This document shows positions 54,876 through 63,000 of a DNA stretch of 64,000 bases, one piece after another. Source of the DNA: Vicinamibacterales bacterium (GTDB taxonomy: Bacteria > Acidobacteriota > Vicinamibacteria > Vicinamibacterales > Fen-181); contig DASXVO010000021.1 in assembly GCA_036504215.1 (NCBI GenBank), positions 16,428 through 80,427 of the forward strand. The letters run 5' to 3'. The position numbers were made by a program, and so were the translations under genes. The notes below the pieces were generated by a model. The model saw nothing but the letters and a program-made list of their open reading frames with translations, was not told the origin of the DNA and made no database searches. Every line of letters starts with the position of its first letter. Within the stretch, counting starts at the first letter, position 1.

Positions 54876-56324
54876 TCAACGGCTGATGGTCTCGGTCGTC
54901 GGCTTGCCATTCACCCGGACGTTCTTCAGCACGATGTTGCGGACCGCTTCGAGGACATCCCCCTTCTCGACGTTGTCGAAGGTGCAATCGATCACCCGTA
55001 CGTCGGTCACCGGGTCGTGCGCGTACCCGCGCAGCAGCAGGCCGTACTGGCTCTTGCGGCTCGTGACGTTGCGGACCTCGATGTCGCGGACGACCGGCGG
55101 GAACTTCCCGGCGTCGCCCTCCTCGTAGAAGAAGTTGACCGTCACGACGGCTTCCGCGACCTGGCCGACGGTCACGTCGCGCATGTAGACGTGCTCGATT
55201 GTCCCTCCCCTGACCGAGTTCGACTTGATCCGCAGCGCCCGGTCGAGCTGCGGACTGTCCATCCGGCAGCGCTCGGCGAAGATGTACCTGGCGCCGCCGG
55301 AGATCTCGCTCCCGATCACCACGCCCCCGTGCCCATCCTTCATCGTGCAGTCGCGGACGATGATGTTCTCGGCCGGCACGTTCAGGCGCCGTCCATCTTC
55401 GTTTCGCCCGGATTTGATCGCAATGCAGTCGTCGCCGGTGTCGAACGTGCAGCCCTCGATCAGCACGTCCTTGCACGACTCGGGATCACACCCGTCGTTG
55501 TTCGGGCCGTGGCTGAGGATGTCGACATTCCGGACGATCACGTTGGTGCAGAGGACGGGATGGATCTCCCACATCGGCGAATTGCGAACCTTCACGCTTT
55601 CGATCAACACGTTCGTGCAGCGGTAGGGCTGGATGAAATTGGGCCGCAGGCAGGAGCCTTCACCGAACACACGCTCGGCTACCGGCGTCCGCTTCTCACC
55701 CATCTCGATCAGCTTCGCGCGCGCCCGGTCCTGGGTCACCGCTCCTGGCGTCTTCGACCGGCCCTTCCAGGGCCACCAATACTGCTCACCGGCCTGGCCG
55801 TCGAGCGTGCCAGTGCCCGTCACCGCGATGTTCTGTTGCTCGAAGGCGTAGATGAAGGCGGAGTAGTTCATCAACTCGACGCCTTCCCAGCGCGTGAAGA
55901 CCAGCGGCAGGTACTGCTTCGGGTCGCGGCTGAACCGAAGGACGGCCTTCTCCGTGACGTGGAGGTTCACGCCGCTCTTCAGGTGGATGGCGCCGGTGAG
56001 GAACGTCCCGGCCGGCACGACGACGCGTCCCCCTCCCGCCGCCTGGCACGCTGCGATCGCCTCACGGATCGCGCCGGTGCAGTCGAGGACGCCGTCGCCC
56101 GCCGCGCCGAACCTGGTGATGTCGAAATCGCGCGCGGGAAAGACCGGCGGCTTGATGCGCGCCAGCACCGAGGCGGCATGCGCCCAGGCATCGTCCCCAG
56201 CGCCCGCTGGCGTTTGTCCCACGACCCACGCCGGCACGGCGGCGGCATGGCGGGCGACGAGCAACGCCACGCCTGCCGTACCTGCACGCCTGAGGAAGTC
56301 GCGACGAGAGCGATCGATGGACAT
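54876..56324 (-). CDS. Glycoside hydrolase family 28 protein (polygalacturonase-type), Tat-exported
   Basis: 482 residues. ATG at 56324 has GGAG nine bases upstream and starts a twin-arginine signal (SRRDFLRRAG, then a hydrophobic stretch and AVPAWV). The right-handed parallel beta-helix carries all four GH28 motifs in order: NNDGCDP, TGDDCIAIKSG, GHGG and RIKS, with the acidic residues expected for an inverting hydrolase. Likely an exo-acting polygalacturonase or related pectin hydrolase, as in other bacterial loci that pair GH28 with GH105. First gene of a three-gene minus-strand operon. Its promoter and operator B lie upstream, divergent from the isomerase-KduD-aldolase-kinase operon. Confidence 0.94.
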   Translation of the reverse strand: MSIDRSRRDFLRRAGTAGVALLVARHAAAVPAWVVGQTPAGAGDDAWAHAASVLARIKPPVFPARDFDITRFGAAGDGVLDCTGAIREAIAACQAAGGGRVVVPAGTFLTGAIHLKSGVNLHVTEKAVLRFSRDPKQYLPLVFTRWEGVELMNYSAFIYAFEQQNIAVTGTGTLDGQAGEQYWWPWKGRSKTPGAVTQDRARAKLIEMGEKRTPVAERVFGEGSCLRPNFIQPYRCTNVLIESVKVRNSPMWEIHPVLCTNVIVRNVDILSHGPNNDGCDPESCKDVLIEGCTFDTGDDCIAIKSGRNEDGRRLNVPAENIIVRDCTMKDGHGGVVIGSEISGGARYIFAERCRMDSPQLDRALRIKSNSVRGGTIEHVYMRDVTVGQVAEAVVTVNFFYEEGDAGKFPPVVRDIEVRNVTSRKSQYGLLLRGYAHDPVTDVRVIDCTFDNVEKGDVLEAVRNIVLKNVRVNGKPTTETISR

Positions 56325-56364
56325 GATGAGGAACTCCGACTGCGAGGCGTTCGCGTGATCCAAG

Positions 56365-56375
56365 TGGTCAGTCCA
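56365..56375. promoter_or_regulatory. Candidate FadR-type operator B (GH28 operon)
   Basis: TGGTCAGTCCA inside the longer near-palindrome AGTGGTCAGTCCACT, 41 bp before the GH28 ATG and about 28 bp after the predicted transcription start, where a repressor would block elongation. Confidence 0.55.
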
Positions 56376-56409
56376 CTGGCGAGACTGAACAACATCCCAG
56401 TTGGTGGGT

Positions 56410-56438
56410 TGAATATCACTCCGGCTACGGGGAGTCAA
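56410..56438 (-). promoter_or_regulatory. Sigma70-type promoter of the GH28 operon
   Basis: On the minus strand TTGACT (56438-56433), 17-bp spacer, TATTCA (56415-56410) with TGn extension (TGATATTCA). Predicted start near 56403. Confidence 0.5.
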
Positions 56439-56513
56439 GTGAATTGGCTGCATTAGGGTCGATAACCCCGCCAGAGACGCGCCGATCGAACCGTCGCGAT
56501 CGACCGCGGAGAA

Positions 56514-56542
56514 TTGCCAAGTGGACGGTCCAATAGTAGTCT
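56514..56542 (+). promoter_or_regulatory. Sigma70-type promoter of the isomerase-KduD operon
   Basis: TTGCCA (56514-56519), 17-bp spacer, TAGTCT (56537-56542). The -35 is five of six, the -10 weak. Operator C lies entirely within the spacer, a typical repressor position. Confidence 0.4.
56522..56532. promoter_or_regulatory. Candidate FadR-type operator C
   Basis: TGGACGGTCCA, a perfect palindrome about its centre, between the predicted -35 and -10 of the isomerase operon. Confidence 0.55.
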
Positions 56543-56554
56543 ATTCGGCAGCTG

Positions 56555-56565
56555 TGGATTGTCCA
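56555..56565. promoter_or_regulatory. Candidate FadR-type operator D
   Basis: TGGATTGTCCA, 33 bp (about three helical turns) centre to centre from operator C, so two dimers could bind on the same DNA face. Confidence 0.5.
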
Positions 56566-56604
56566 TACGGCTTCAACCCGCTCCCGATTATCATGATGAG
56601 CACT

Positions 56605-57432
56605 ATGACCTTGCCGCCCATCGATCCTCGCACCTGCATTGTTCGCAATACCGCCGCGAAGAGGGGCCGGACCCGCAGCGTCTCTCCCGGCACGACGGCC
56701 GCCCGGCACCTCCACTACGGCCGGATCATCCTCGACGCCACCGACGCCCCGGTGCGCGTGGACCCCGGCACGCACGAAACGGGTCTCATCTGCGTGAAGG
56801 GACGCGCGATTGTCACGGTCGGCACGGAGGGATTCGCGTGCTCGCGCTACGACACGCTCTACATCCCGCGTGAGACCGCGTTCACGGTCGCCGCGGGCCC
56901 GGACGGCTGCGACATCGTCGAACTCTCGGCTCCCGTCGAGGGTCACTATCCCGTGCAGTTCGTCTCGTTCGAGGCGATCCAGGGCGACAGCGGCCTGCAC
57001 TTCCGGACGGGCAGCGCCAACGCGATGCGGGAGATCAACCTGGTGCTCGCGAAGAACGTCCAGGCTGGCCGCATTGTCGCGGGCGTGACGTTCAGCGACC
57101 CCGGACACTGGACCTCGTGGCCTCCTCACGAACACGCGGTCATGCTCGAAGAGGCCTATCTCTACGTGGACATGCCGTCGCCGGCTTTCGCCGTGCAGCT
57201 CGTCTACACCGATGTCGGCAACCCCGAACTGGCCACGATCGTGCGAGAGGGCGACGTCGTGCTCATGCCCCAGGGATATCATCCGAACGTCGCGGCGCCG
57301 GGCCACCGGATCGGCTTCATCTGGATGATGGCGGCCGAGCGCGAAGGGGTGGACCGCCAGTTCGGCGTCGTCAACGTCCAGCCCGAATTCGCCACGACGG
57401 CATCCGGCCTCGATGCGGGCCGGGCGAGGTGA
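56605..57432 (+). CDS. IolB/KduI-family isomerase, probable 5-keto-4-deoxyuronate isomerase
   Basis: 275 residues from the ATG at 56605; in-frame ATGs at 56593 and 56596 are alternatives, none with a strong ribosome site. Two cupin lobes. The second carries the zinc site of the family: WPPHEH, the Glu in LEEAYLY and the His in PQGYHP. In sequence it is closer to IolB (5-deoxy-glucuronate isomerase: SSYPPHKHD, LEETYYH, PAGYHP) than to E. coli KduI. Context, however, is uronate catabolism: divergent from GH28/GH105 and 4 bp ahead of kduD, with aldolase and KDG kinase behind and no inositol genes. The likely step is therefore conversion of 5-keto-4-deoxyuronate to 2,5-diketo-3-deoxygluconate. 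Family firm, substrate inferred. Confidence 0.85.
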   Translation: MTLPPIDPRTCIVRNTAAKRGRTRSVSPGTTAARHLHYGRIILDATDAPVRVDPGTHETGLICVKGRAIVTVGTEGFACSRYDTLYIPRETAFTVAAGPDGCDIVELSAPVEGHYPVQFVSFEAIQGDSGLHFRTGSANAMREINLVLAKNVQAGRIVAGVTFSDPGHWTSWPPHEHAVMLEEAYLYVDMPSPAFAVQLVYTDVGNPELATIVREGDVVLMPQGYHPNVAAPGHRIGFIWMMAAEREGVDRQFGVVNVQPEFATTASGLDAGRAR

Positions 57433-57436
57433 GACG

Positions 57437-58198
57437 ATGACCCACGATCTGTTTCGACTCGATGGACAGGTGGCGCTCGTCACCGGGTCGTCGCGCGGGC
57501 TCGGCGCCGCCATGGCCCAGGCCCTGGCCGGGGCAGGCGCCGACATCATCCTGCACGACCGATGCCTGGCGGGCGACACCGAGCAGGCGATCCGCGGCCA
57601 GTCCGGCGTCCGGACGAAGTGCCTCGTCGCCGACCTCTCCGACCGTGCCGCCGCCGGCCGGCTGGCGGACGAGGCGATCGCCGAAATGGGGCACGTCGAC
57701 ATCCTGGTCAACAACGCAGGCATCATCCGCCGGGCGCCGGCCGCCGAATTCTCCGACGTGGACTGGGACGACGTGATCGAGATCAACCTGACCGCCGTCT
57801 TCCGGCTGTGTCGCGCCGTGGGCGCGCAGATGGTGGCCCGCGGTCACGGCAAGATCATCAACATCGCGTCGCTGCTCTCGTTCCAGGGCGGCGTCATCGT
57901 ACCGTCGTACGCGGCAGCCAAGGCGGGGGTCGCGCAGCTGACCAAGTCCCTGGCGAACGAGTGGGCGTCGAAGGGCGTCAACGTGAACGCCATCGCGCCC
58001 GGCTACATGAAGACGGACAACACCAAGGCCCTCGTCGAGGACCCCGTGCGGTATCGCCAGATCACCGAGCGAATCCCCGCGGGCCGATGGGGCGAGCCGC
58101 GCGACCTGGCGGGCCCGGTCGTCTTCCTGGCCTCGCGGGCCTCCGACTATCTCCAGGGCCACGTGCTGGTGGTGGACGGCGGCTGGATGGGGCGGTAG
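57437..58198 (+). CDS. kduD: SDR oxidoreductase, 2-dehydro-3-deoxy-D-gluconate 5-dehydrogenase
   Basis: 253 residues, classical short-chain dehydrogenase. Visible: TGSSRGLG cofactor loop at residues 16-23, NNAG near 92, catalytic Ser in NIASLLS, YAAAK (Tyr/Lys near 155) and GYMKTDNTKAL characteristic of KduD. It reduces 2,5-diketo-3-deoxygluconate to 2-keto-3-deoxygluconate with NAD(P)H in the cytoplasm. ATG at 57437 is 4 bp after the isomerase stop, with GAGG in the end of that gene as ribosome site. Second gene of the four-gene uronate operon. Confidence 0.93.
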   Translation: MTHDLFRLDGQVALVTGSSRGLGAAMAQALAGAGADIILHDRCLAGDTEQAIRGQSGVRTKCLVADLSDRAAAGRLADEAIAEMGHVDILVNNAGIIRRAPAAEFSDVDWDDVIEINLTAVFRLCRAVGAQMVARGHGKIINIASLLSFQGGVIVPSYAAAKAGVAQLTKSLANEWASKGVNVNAIAPGYMKTDNTKALVEDPVRYRQITERIPAGRWGEPRDLAGPVVFLASRASDYLQGHVLVVDGGWMGR

Positions 58199-58240
58199 GA
58201 GAGGAACGGAGCAGGATCGTGTGACGGTCGAGAGGATCTT

Positions 58241-58897
58241 ATGGCTCAAGGACGAGTGGGAACCACACTGGGGATCGAGGCGTGCGGAGTCGTGGCAGTC
58301 ATCCGGATGCGTGAACCGGAGAAACTCCGGGCCGTCGTCGATGCGTTGGCTGAAGGCGGCGTTCGCGCACTCGAGGTGACGATGACGGTGCCCCGGGCCA
58401 TTCAGATGATCGAGCAGCTGGCCCCGGCGCTGCCGAAGGGCTTCCTGCTCGGCGCCGGCACGATCCTCGACCCGGAGACCGCCCGCCTGGCCATTCTCGC
58501 CGGCGCGCAGTTCATCGTCGGGCCCGTGTTCCGGCCCGAGGTGATTGCGATGTGCCACCGGTACGACGTTGCGGCCATGCCCGGGTGCTTCACGCCGACC
58601 GAGATCCTCTCGGCGTGGGAAGCCGGCGCCGACGTGGTGAAGGTCTTCCCGGCCACGCCGCTCGGCCCGGGGTTCTTCAAGGACGTGCGGGGTCCGTTGC
58701 CCCAGATCAAGCTGATGCCGACCGGCGGCGTCTCGCTCGACAACGCGGGCGACTGGATCAAGGCGGGAGCCGTCGCCGTCGGCGTGGGTACGGCCCTGCT
58801 CGATGCGAAGGCCATCGCCGCGGGCGACTACGGCGTCATCACGGCGAACGCGAAGCGGATTGTCGGCAATGTGCAGGCGGCGCGGGAGGTGCGGTGA
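58241..58897 (+). CDS. eda: KHG/KDPG aldolase
   Basis: 218 residues. Class I aldolase TIM barrel: AVIRMREPEK at strand 1, ALEVTMTVP (the Glu and Thr-Val-Pro pattern seen in Thermotoga-type KDPG aldolase), GAGTILDP, and the Schiff-base Lys in ADVVKVFPA, then LMPTGGVSLDNAGDWIKAGAVAVGVG. It splits 2-keto-3-deoxy-6-phosphogluconate to pyruvate and glyceraldehyde 3-phosphate, the last step of the uronate route. GAGAGG lies five bases before the ATG. It precedes kdgK in the operon with a TGATG overlap, although it acts after it. Confidence 0.94.
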   Translation: MAQGRVGTTLGIEACGVVAVIRMREPEKLRAVVDALAEGGVRALEVTMTVPRAIQMIEQLAPALPKGFLLGAGTILDPETARLAILAGAQFIVGPVFRPEVIAMCHRYDVAAMPGCFTPTEILSAWEAGADVVKVFPATPLGPGFFKDVRGPLPQIKLMPTGGVSLDNAGDWIKAGAVAVGVGTALLDAKAIAAGDYGVITANAKRIVGNVQAAREVR

Positions 58898-59925
58898 TGC
58901 AGAAGGTGGTGACGTTCGGCGAGATCATGCTCCGCCTGAGCCCCCCGGGCTTCGAACGCTTCTTCCAGTCCCCGGTGCTGAGCGCCACCTTCGGCGGCGG
59001 TGAAGCGAATGTCGCGGTGAGCCTCGCGCACTTCGGACTCGACAGCCACTACGTCACGCGCCTGCCGAAACACGCGGTGGGCGAGGCGGCCGTGAGGACG
59101 CTGCGCGCGGAGGGCGTCCGCACCGAGTTCATCCTGCGCGGCGGCGACCGTGTCGGCATCTACTTCGCGGAAGCCGGCGCAAGCCAGCGCGCCTCCACTG
59201 TCGTGTACGACCGCGCGCACTCGGCAATCGCCGAGATGCAGCCGGGCAGCATCGACTGGAAGGCCGTGTTCGATGGGGCCTCGTGGTTCCACGTCACAGG
59301 CATCACGCCCGCGCTCGGCGCGGATGCCGCCACCTGCACGCGTGAGGCGGTCGAGGCCGCCAGGGCGGCCGGCGCCCGGGTCAGCGTGGACTTGAACTTC
59401 CGCAAGAAGCTCTGGTCCGAGGCGCAGGCCCAGGCCACCATGCGGCCGCTGATGAAGTCGGTGGACGTCGTGGTGGCGAACGAAGAGGACATCCAGGCGG
59501 TTCTCGGACTCCACGTGCCCGATACCAACGTGACGAGCGGCCAGCTGAACCTCGCCGGGTACCGGCAGGTTGCCGGGCAGGTCACGAGCGAGTTCGGACC
59601 GACCGTGGTCGCGATCACGCTGAGGGAGAGCCTCTCGGCCAGCGACAACGGATGGAGCGCGGCGCTGTGGGACGCGACCACGGGCGCGTTCTACCACAGC
59701 CAGCACTACGACGTCCGGCTCGTGGATCGGATAGGCGGCGGCGATAGCTTCGCGGCCGGGCTGATCTACGGACTCGTCACGGGGCGGGCGCCCGAAGCCG
59801 CGCTGCGATTTGCCGTTGCGGCGAGCGCGCTGAAGCAGACGATCCCCGGTGACTTCAACCGCGTGTCGGCGGACGAAGTCGATCGACTCGCCAAGGGCGA
59901 TGCCAGCGGCCGGGTGCAGAGATAG
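58897..59925 (+). CDS. kdgK: 2-dehydro-3-deoxygluconate (KDG) kinase, PfkB family
   Basis: 342 residues. PfkB/ribokinase fold: the N-terminal FGEIMLRLSPPGFERFFQ and TFGGGEANVAVSLAHFG substrate-binding motifs typical of KDG kinases, and the C-terminal signature DRIGGGDSFAAGLIYG with the catalytic Asp. It phosphorylates 2-keto-3-deoxygluconate at C6 to feed the KDPG aldolase. ATG at 58897 overlaps the eda stop (TGATG), with GGGAGG upstream in the eda end. Last gene of the uronate operon; no obvious terminator hairpin follows. Some homologues are annotated simply as sugar kinases, but the pathway context makes KDG the likely substrate. Confidence 0.92.
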   Translation: MQKVVTFGEIMLRLSPPGFERFFQSPVLSATFGGGEANVAVSLAHFGLDSHYVTRLPKHAVGEAAVRTLRAEGVRTEFILRGGDRVGIYFAEAGASQRASTVVYDRAHSAIAEMQPGSIDWKAVFDGASWFHVTGITPALGADAATCTREAVEAARAAGARVSVDLNFRKKLWSEAQAQATMRPLMKSVDVVVANEEDIQAVLGLHVPDTNVTSGQLNLAGYRQVAGQVTSEFGPTVVAITLRESLSASDNGWSAALWDATTGAFYHSQHYDVRLVDRIGGGDSFAAGLIYGLVTGRAPEAALRFAVAASALKQTIPGDFNRVSADEVDRLAKGDASGRVQR

Positions 59926-59980
59926 CTGACGTTCGGCGGCCGTGCCGCGAGCCCGGCTGAGGCGGCCTCGGGGTGGGACG

Positions 59981-59990
59981 GACGTATCAT
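59981..59990 (+). promoter_or_regulatory. -10-like element GACGTATCAT
   Basis: TATCAT (59985-59990), five of six to -10, 31 bp before the S8 peptidase ATG. Identical ten bases at 26720-26729. No clear -35. Confidence 0.3.
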
Positions 59991-60020
59991 TGTACCTGGC
60001 GCCCTGCCCGGAGACGTCCC

Positions 60021-63000
60021 ATGCGCTTCAGCCTTCGTGATCGTCGACCCTGGCGTCGACTGATCGGAGCGGCCACGGTGTCGCTCGTCGCCGTCGTTCC
60101 CACGATGCTCATCAGCCAGCGGGCCGCGGTTTCGGCGGATTCGAAGCTCGCCAACGTGCTCGCGGACCTGGCGTCGACACCCATTCAGGCGATCACCTCC
60201 TGGCGCGCAACAGCCGGGGCAGGCGCCGCCGCTGACGCGCTGCCGCGGTCCGTCCGCGACGCACTCCAGTCGCGGCGCCTGCGCATCAACGACCGCGGCG
60301 AGGTGCAGGTCTACGTCCTGGTGGCCGCGGTGACCGACGCCAACCTGCAGGCAATGAAGGCGGCCGGGGCCACCATCGAGATCAGCGCGCCCGACCGTCG
60401 GCGCGTGCAGGCGCGGATTCCGACCACCCGCCTTTCCGCGGTGGCTGGCCTGCCGTTTGTCGAGTTCATCCGGCCTCCCACGTACGCCCGGCGGAGAAGT
60501 GGCGTGGCGATGACCGAAGGCGATGCGATCCTCCGGTCGGATTCCGTGCGCAGCCAGTTCTCACTCGACGGCAGCGGCGTCCGGGTGGGCGTCGTGTCGG
60601 ACGGGCTGAAGGGGATCTTTGCGACGAACTGCGCGACCTGCGGCGGCGTGTCCGGCGGGCCAATCGACACAGCCGACCTGCCGTTTGCGACGGGCACACG
60701 AAACGCGTCGGGGGTGCTGACGGTGGCGGCCGGCGGCATCACGGGGCGGTCGTTTCAGGCGAACAACGACCTCGAGGGCCTGCCCGATCCCTCACCGCCG
60801 TGTGCGTTCGCCGGCGCGGGGGCGGAAGGCACGGCACTGCTCGAGATCGTTCACGATGTCGCGCCCGGCGCCCAACTGGCCTTCGCCAACGCCGACACCG
60901 ACCTGGCGTTCAACCAGGCGGTCAATTTCCTCGCGGCGAGCAACGACGTGGTCGTCGACGATCTCGGCTTCTTCGGTGAGGCGTACGACGGAACGAGTTC
61001 GGTGTCGAGCAACACCGCGGCCGCGCTGAACGAGCCGTCGAACCGCATCCGGACATACGTCACGGCGCTCGGCAACGACGCCGACGAGCACTACCTGGGA
61101 ACCTTCGCCGACTCGGGCGTGGACGGCACGACGGTGAGCGGCATTACCACGACAGGCCGCCTGCACCTGTTCCAGCAGACGGCGGACACGACCGACGTAC
61201 TCGGCCTCGGCCCGCGGCCCTACAACCTCATCTCGCTGGCGCGCAACGCCGAGGCGGTCATCTTCCTCACCTGGAACGATCCGTTCGGCGGCTCGTCGAA
61301 CGACTACGACCTCTACCTCGTGCAGCAGAGCACGGGTCTCGTGGTGGCCTCGAGCACGACCCGCCAGAACGGGCGCCGCGATCCGCTCGAGGTGATCGAC
61401 TACACGAACACCGGCGCGGCCGATTCCTTCCGGATCCTCGTCCAGAACGTCGGCGATCAGGCGGCGCCGAGGCAACTGAACCTCTATTCGTTCGGCCCGG
61501 AGTGCGCCCAGGCCGGCCCGGGACTCCTGGCGCCGGGCCGCCACGAGCGGCACAACTACAACACCGCCTCGCGTAGCATCGCCGCCCAGGGCGACGCAGG
61601 CGGATCGCCGGCGAGCGTCATCTCGGTGGGCGCCATCTGCTCCGCCTCGCCGGCGGCCGTCCGGGCCGTTCCCACCGACGAGTCGTGCAACGACAGGAAC
61701 ACCCGGACGATCGAGTTCTTCAGCAGCGTCGGCCCCACGCTCGACGGGCGGATCAAACCCGATGTCACAGCCATCGACGGGGTGACCATCACCGCCGCCG
61801 GCAGTTTCAACTCGCCATTCTTCGGCACGTCCGCCGCCGCGCCGCACGTGGCGGGCATCGCCGCCCTCCTGTTGCAGGCGGCGCCGTGCCTGGTGAGCGG
61901 GTCGACCGGCGCCCGCGACGTGGTGGCCGCGCGCACCACGCTGCACGACCTCATCGTCCTGCCCAGCACGCCGATGGGCACGACCGTGCCGGACAACGTG
62001 TTCGGCTACGGCCGCGCCGACGCGCTGGCCTCCGTGCAGCGGACGTTGCCGGCGCTCGTCGGACCGACGGCGGTGACGGTGAACGGGAACAGCCCGAATG
62101 GCGCGGTCGTTGCTGTCGCGGGGCTCGGGTGGTCGGATCCGACCCAGTGTCCGTTGACGAGGCTGTCCTGGAGCGGAGGCTGCGGTACGAGCCCGGGCAC
62201 GACGATGGACTGCCCGTTCGGCACGACGAAGGTGACCGTTTCGGCGAGCAACAACGGCGTGAGCTTCTCCCCCGGCGTCGAGATGCAGATTACCGTGACG
62301 ACCTTCTCCGTGGGCGCGACGCCGGGGTCCGCGACGGTTCCCGCGGGACAGTCGGCCGTCTACCAACTCGCGATCCAGTCGCAGGGCGGGCCCTTCACGG
62401 GGCCGGTCACACTGGGATGCTCGAGCCTGCCCCAGGGGGCCGGGTGTTCGTTCAACCCGCCCACCGTCACGCCCGGAGCGTCGGGCGCGGTCACCACGCT
62501 GACCGTCACCACTACCGCGCGATCGCCGATTGGCGCGCATTCGGTCGGCGGCCGGCCCCGCTCTCGGCCCGTCCCCTGGCTGGCGTTGGCGGCTGCGGCC
62601 GTGTGCGTCGCGATGTCGTGGCGGCGGCCGCGCGCGCGAACCTGGATCGGCCCGCGAGGTCTGATGCTCGCCACGACAGGCACGGCCTTGACCGTAGCCA
62701 TGCTGTTGGTCCAGGCCGCCTGCGGAGGCGGTGGCGGGACCACGCCGACAACACCGCCGTCATCGCCGGTGGCCACGGCGTCTCTGTCCGCCACGAGCCT
62801 GACGTTCGGTTCGCAGGCCGTGCAAACGGTGAGCGCGCCGCAGATCCTCACCGTGACCAACACCGGCAACGCCGTGCTGAACGTGTCGAGCATCGCGGCA
62901 GCCGGCGAATTCACGCAGGCAAACGGGTGCGGCAGCGCCGTTGCGGCCGGCAGTCACTGTGCGATCAGCGTGAGCTTCGCACCGACAGCCGTGGGACCAC

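Noticed and set aside
58241..58897. Missing Arg of the VTLRT motif in the aldolase, as a sign of altered function
   Set aside because: The Thr-Val-Pro variant also occurs in Thermotoga-type KDPG aldolase, so it is a normal family variant.
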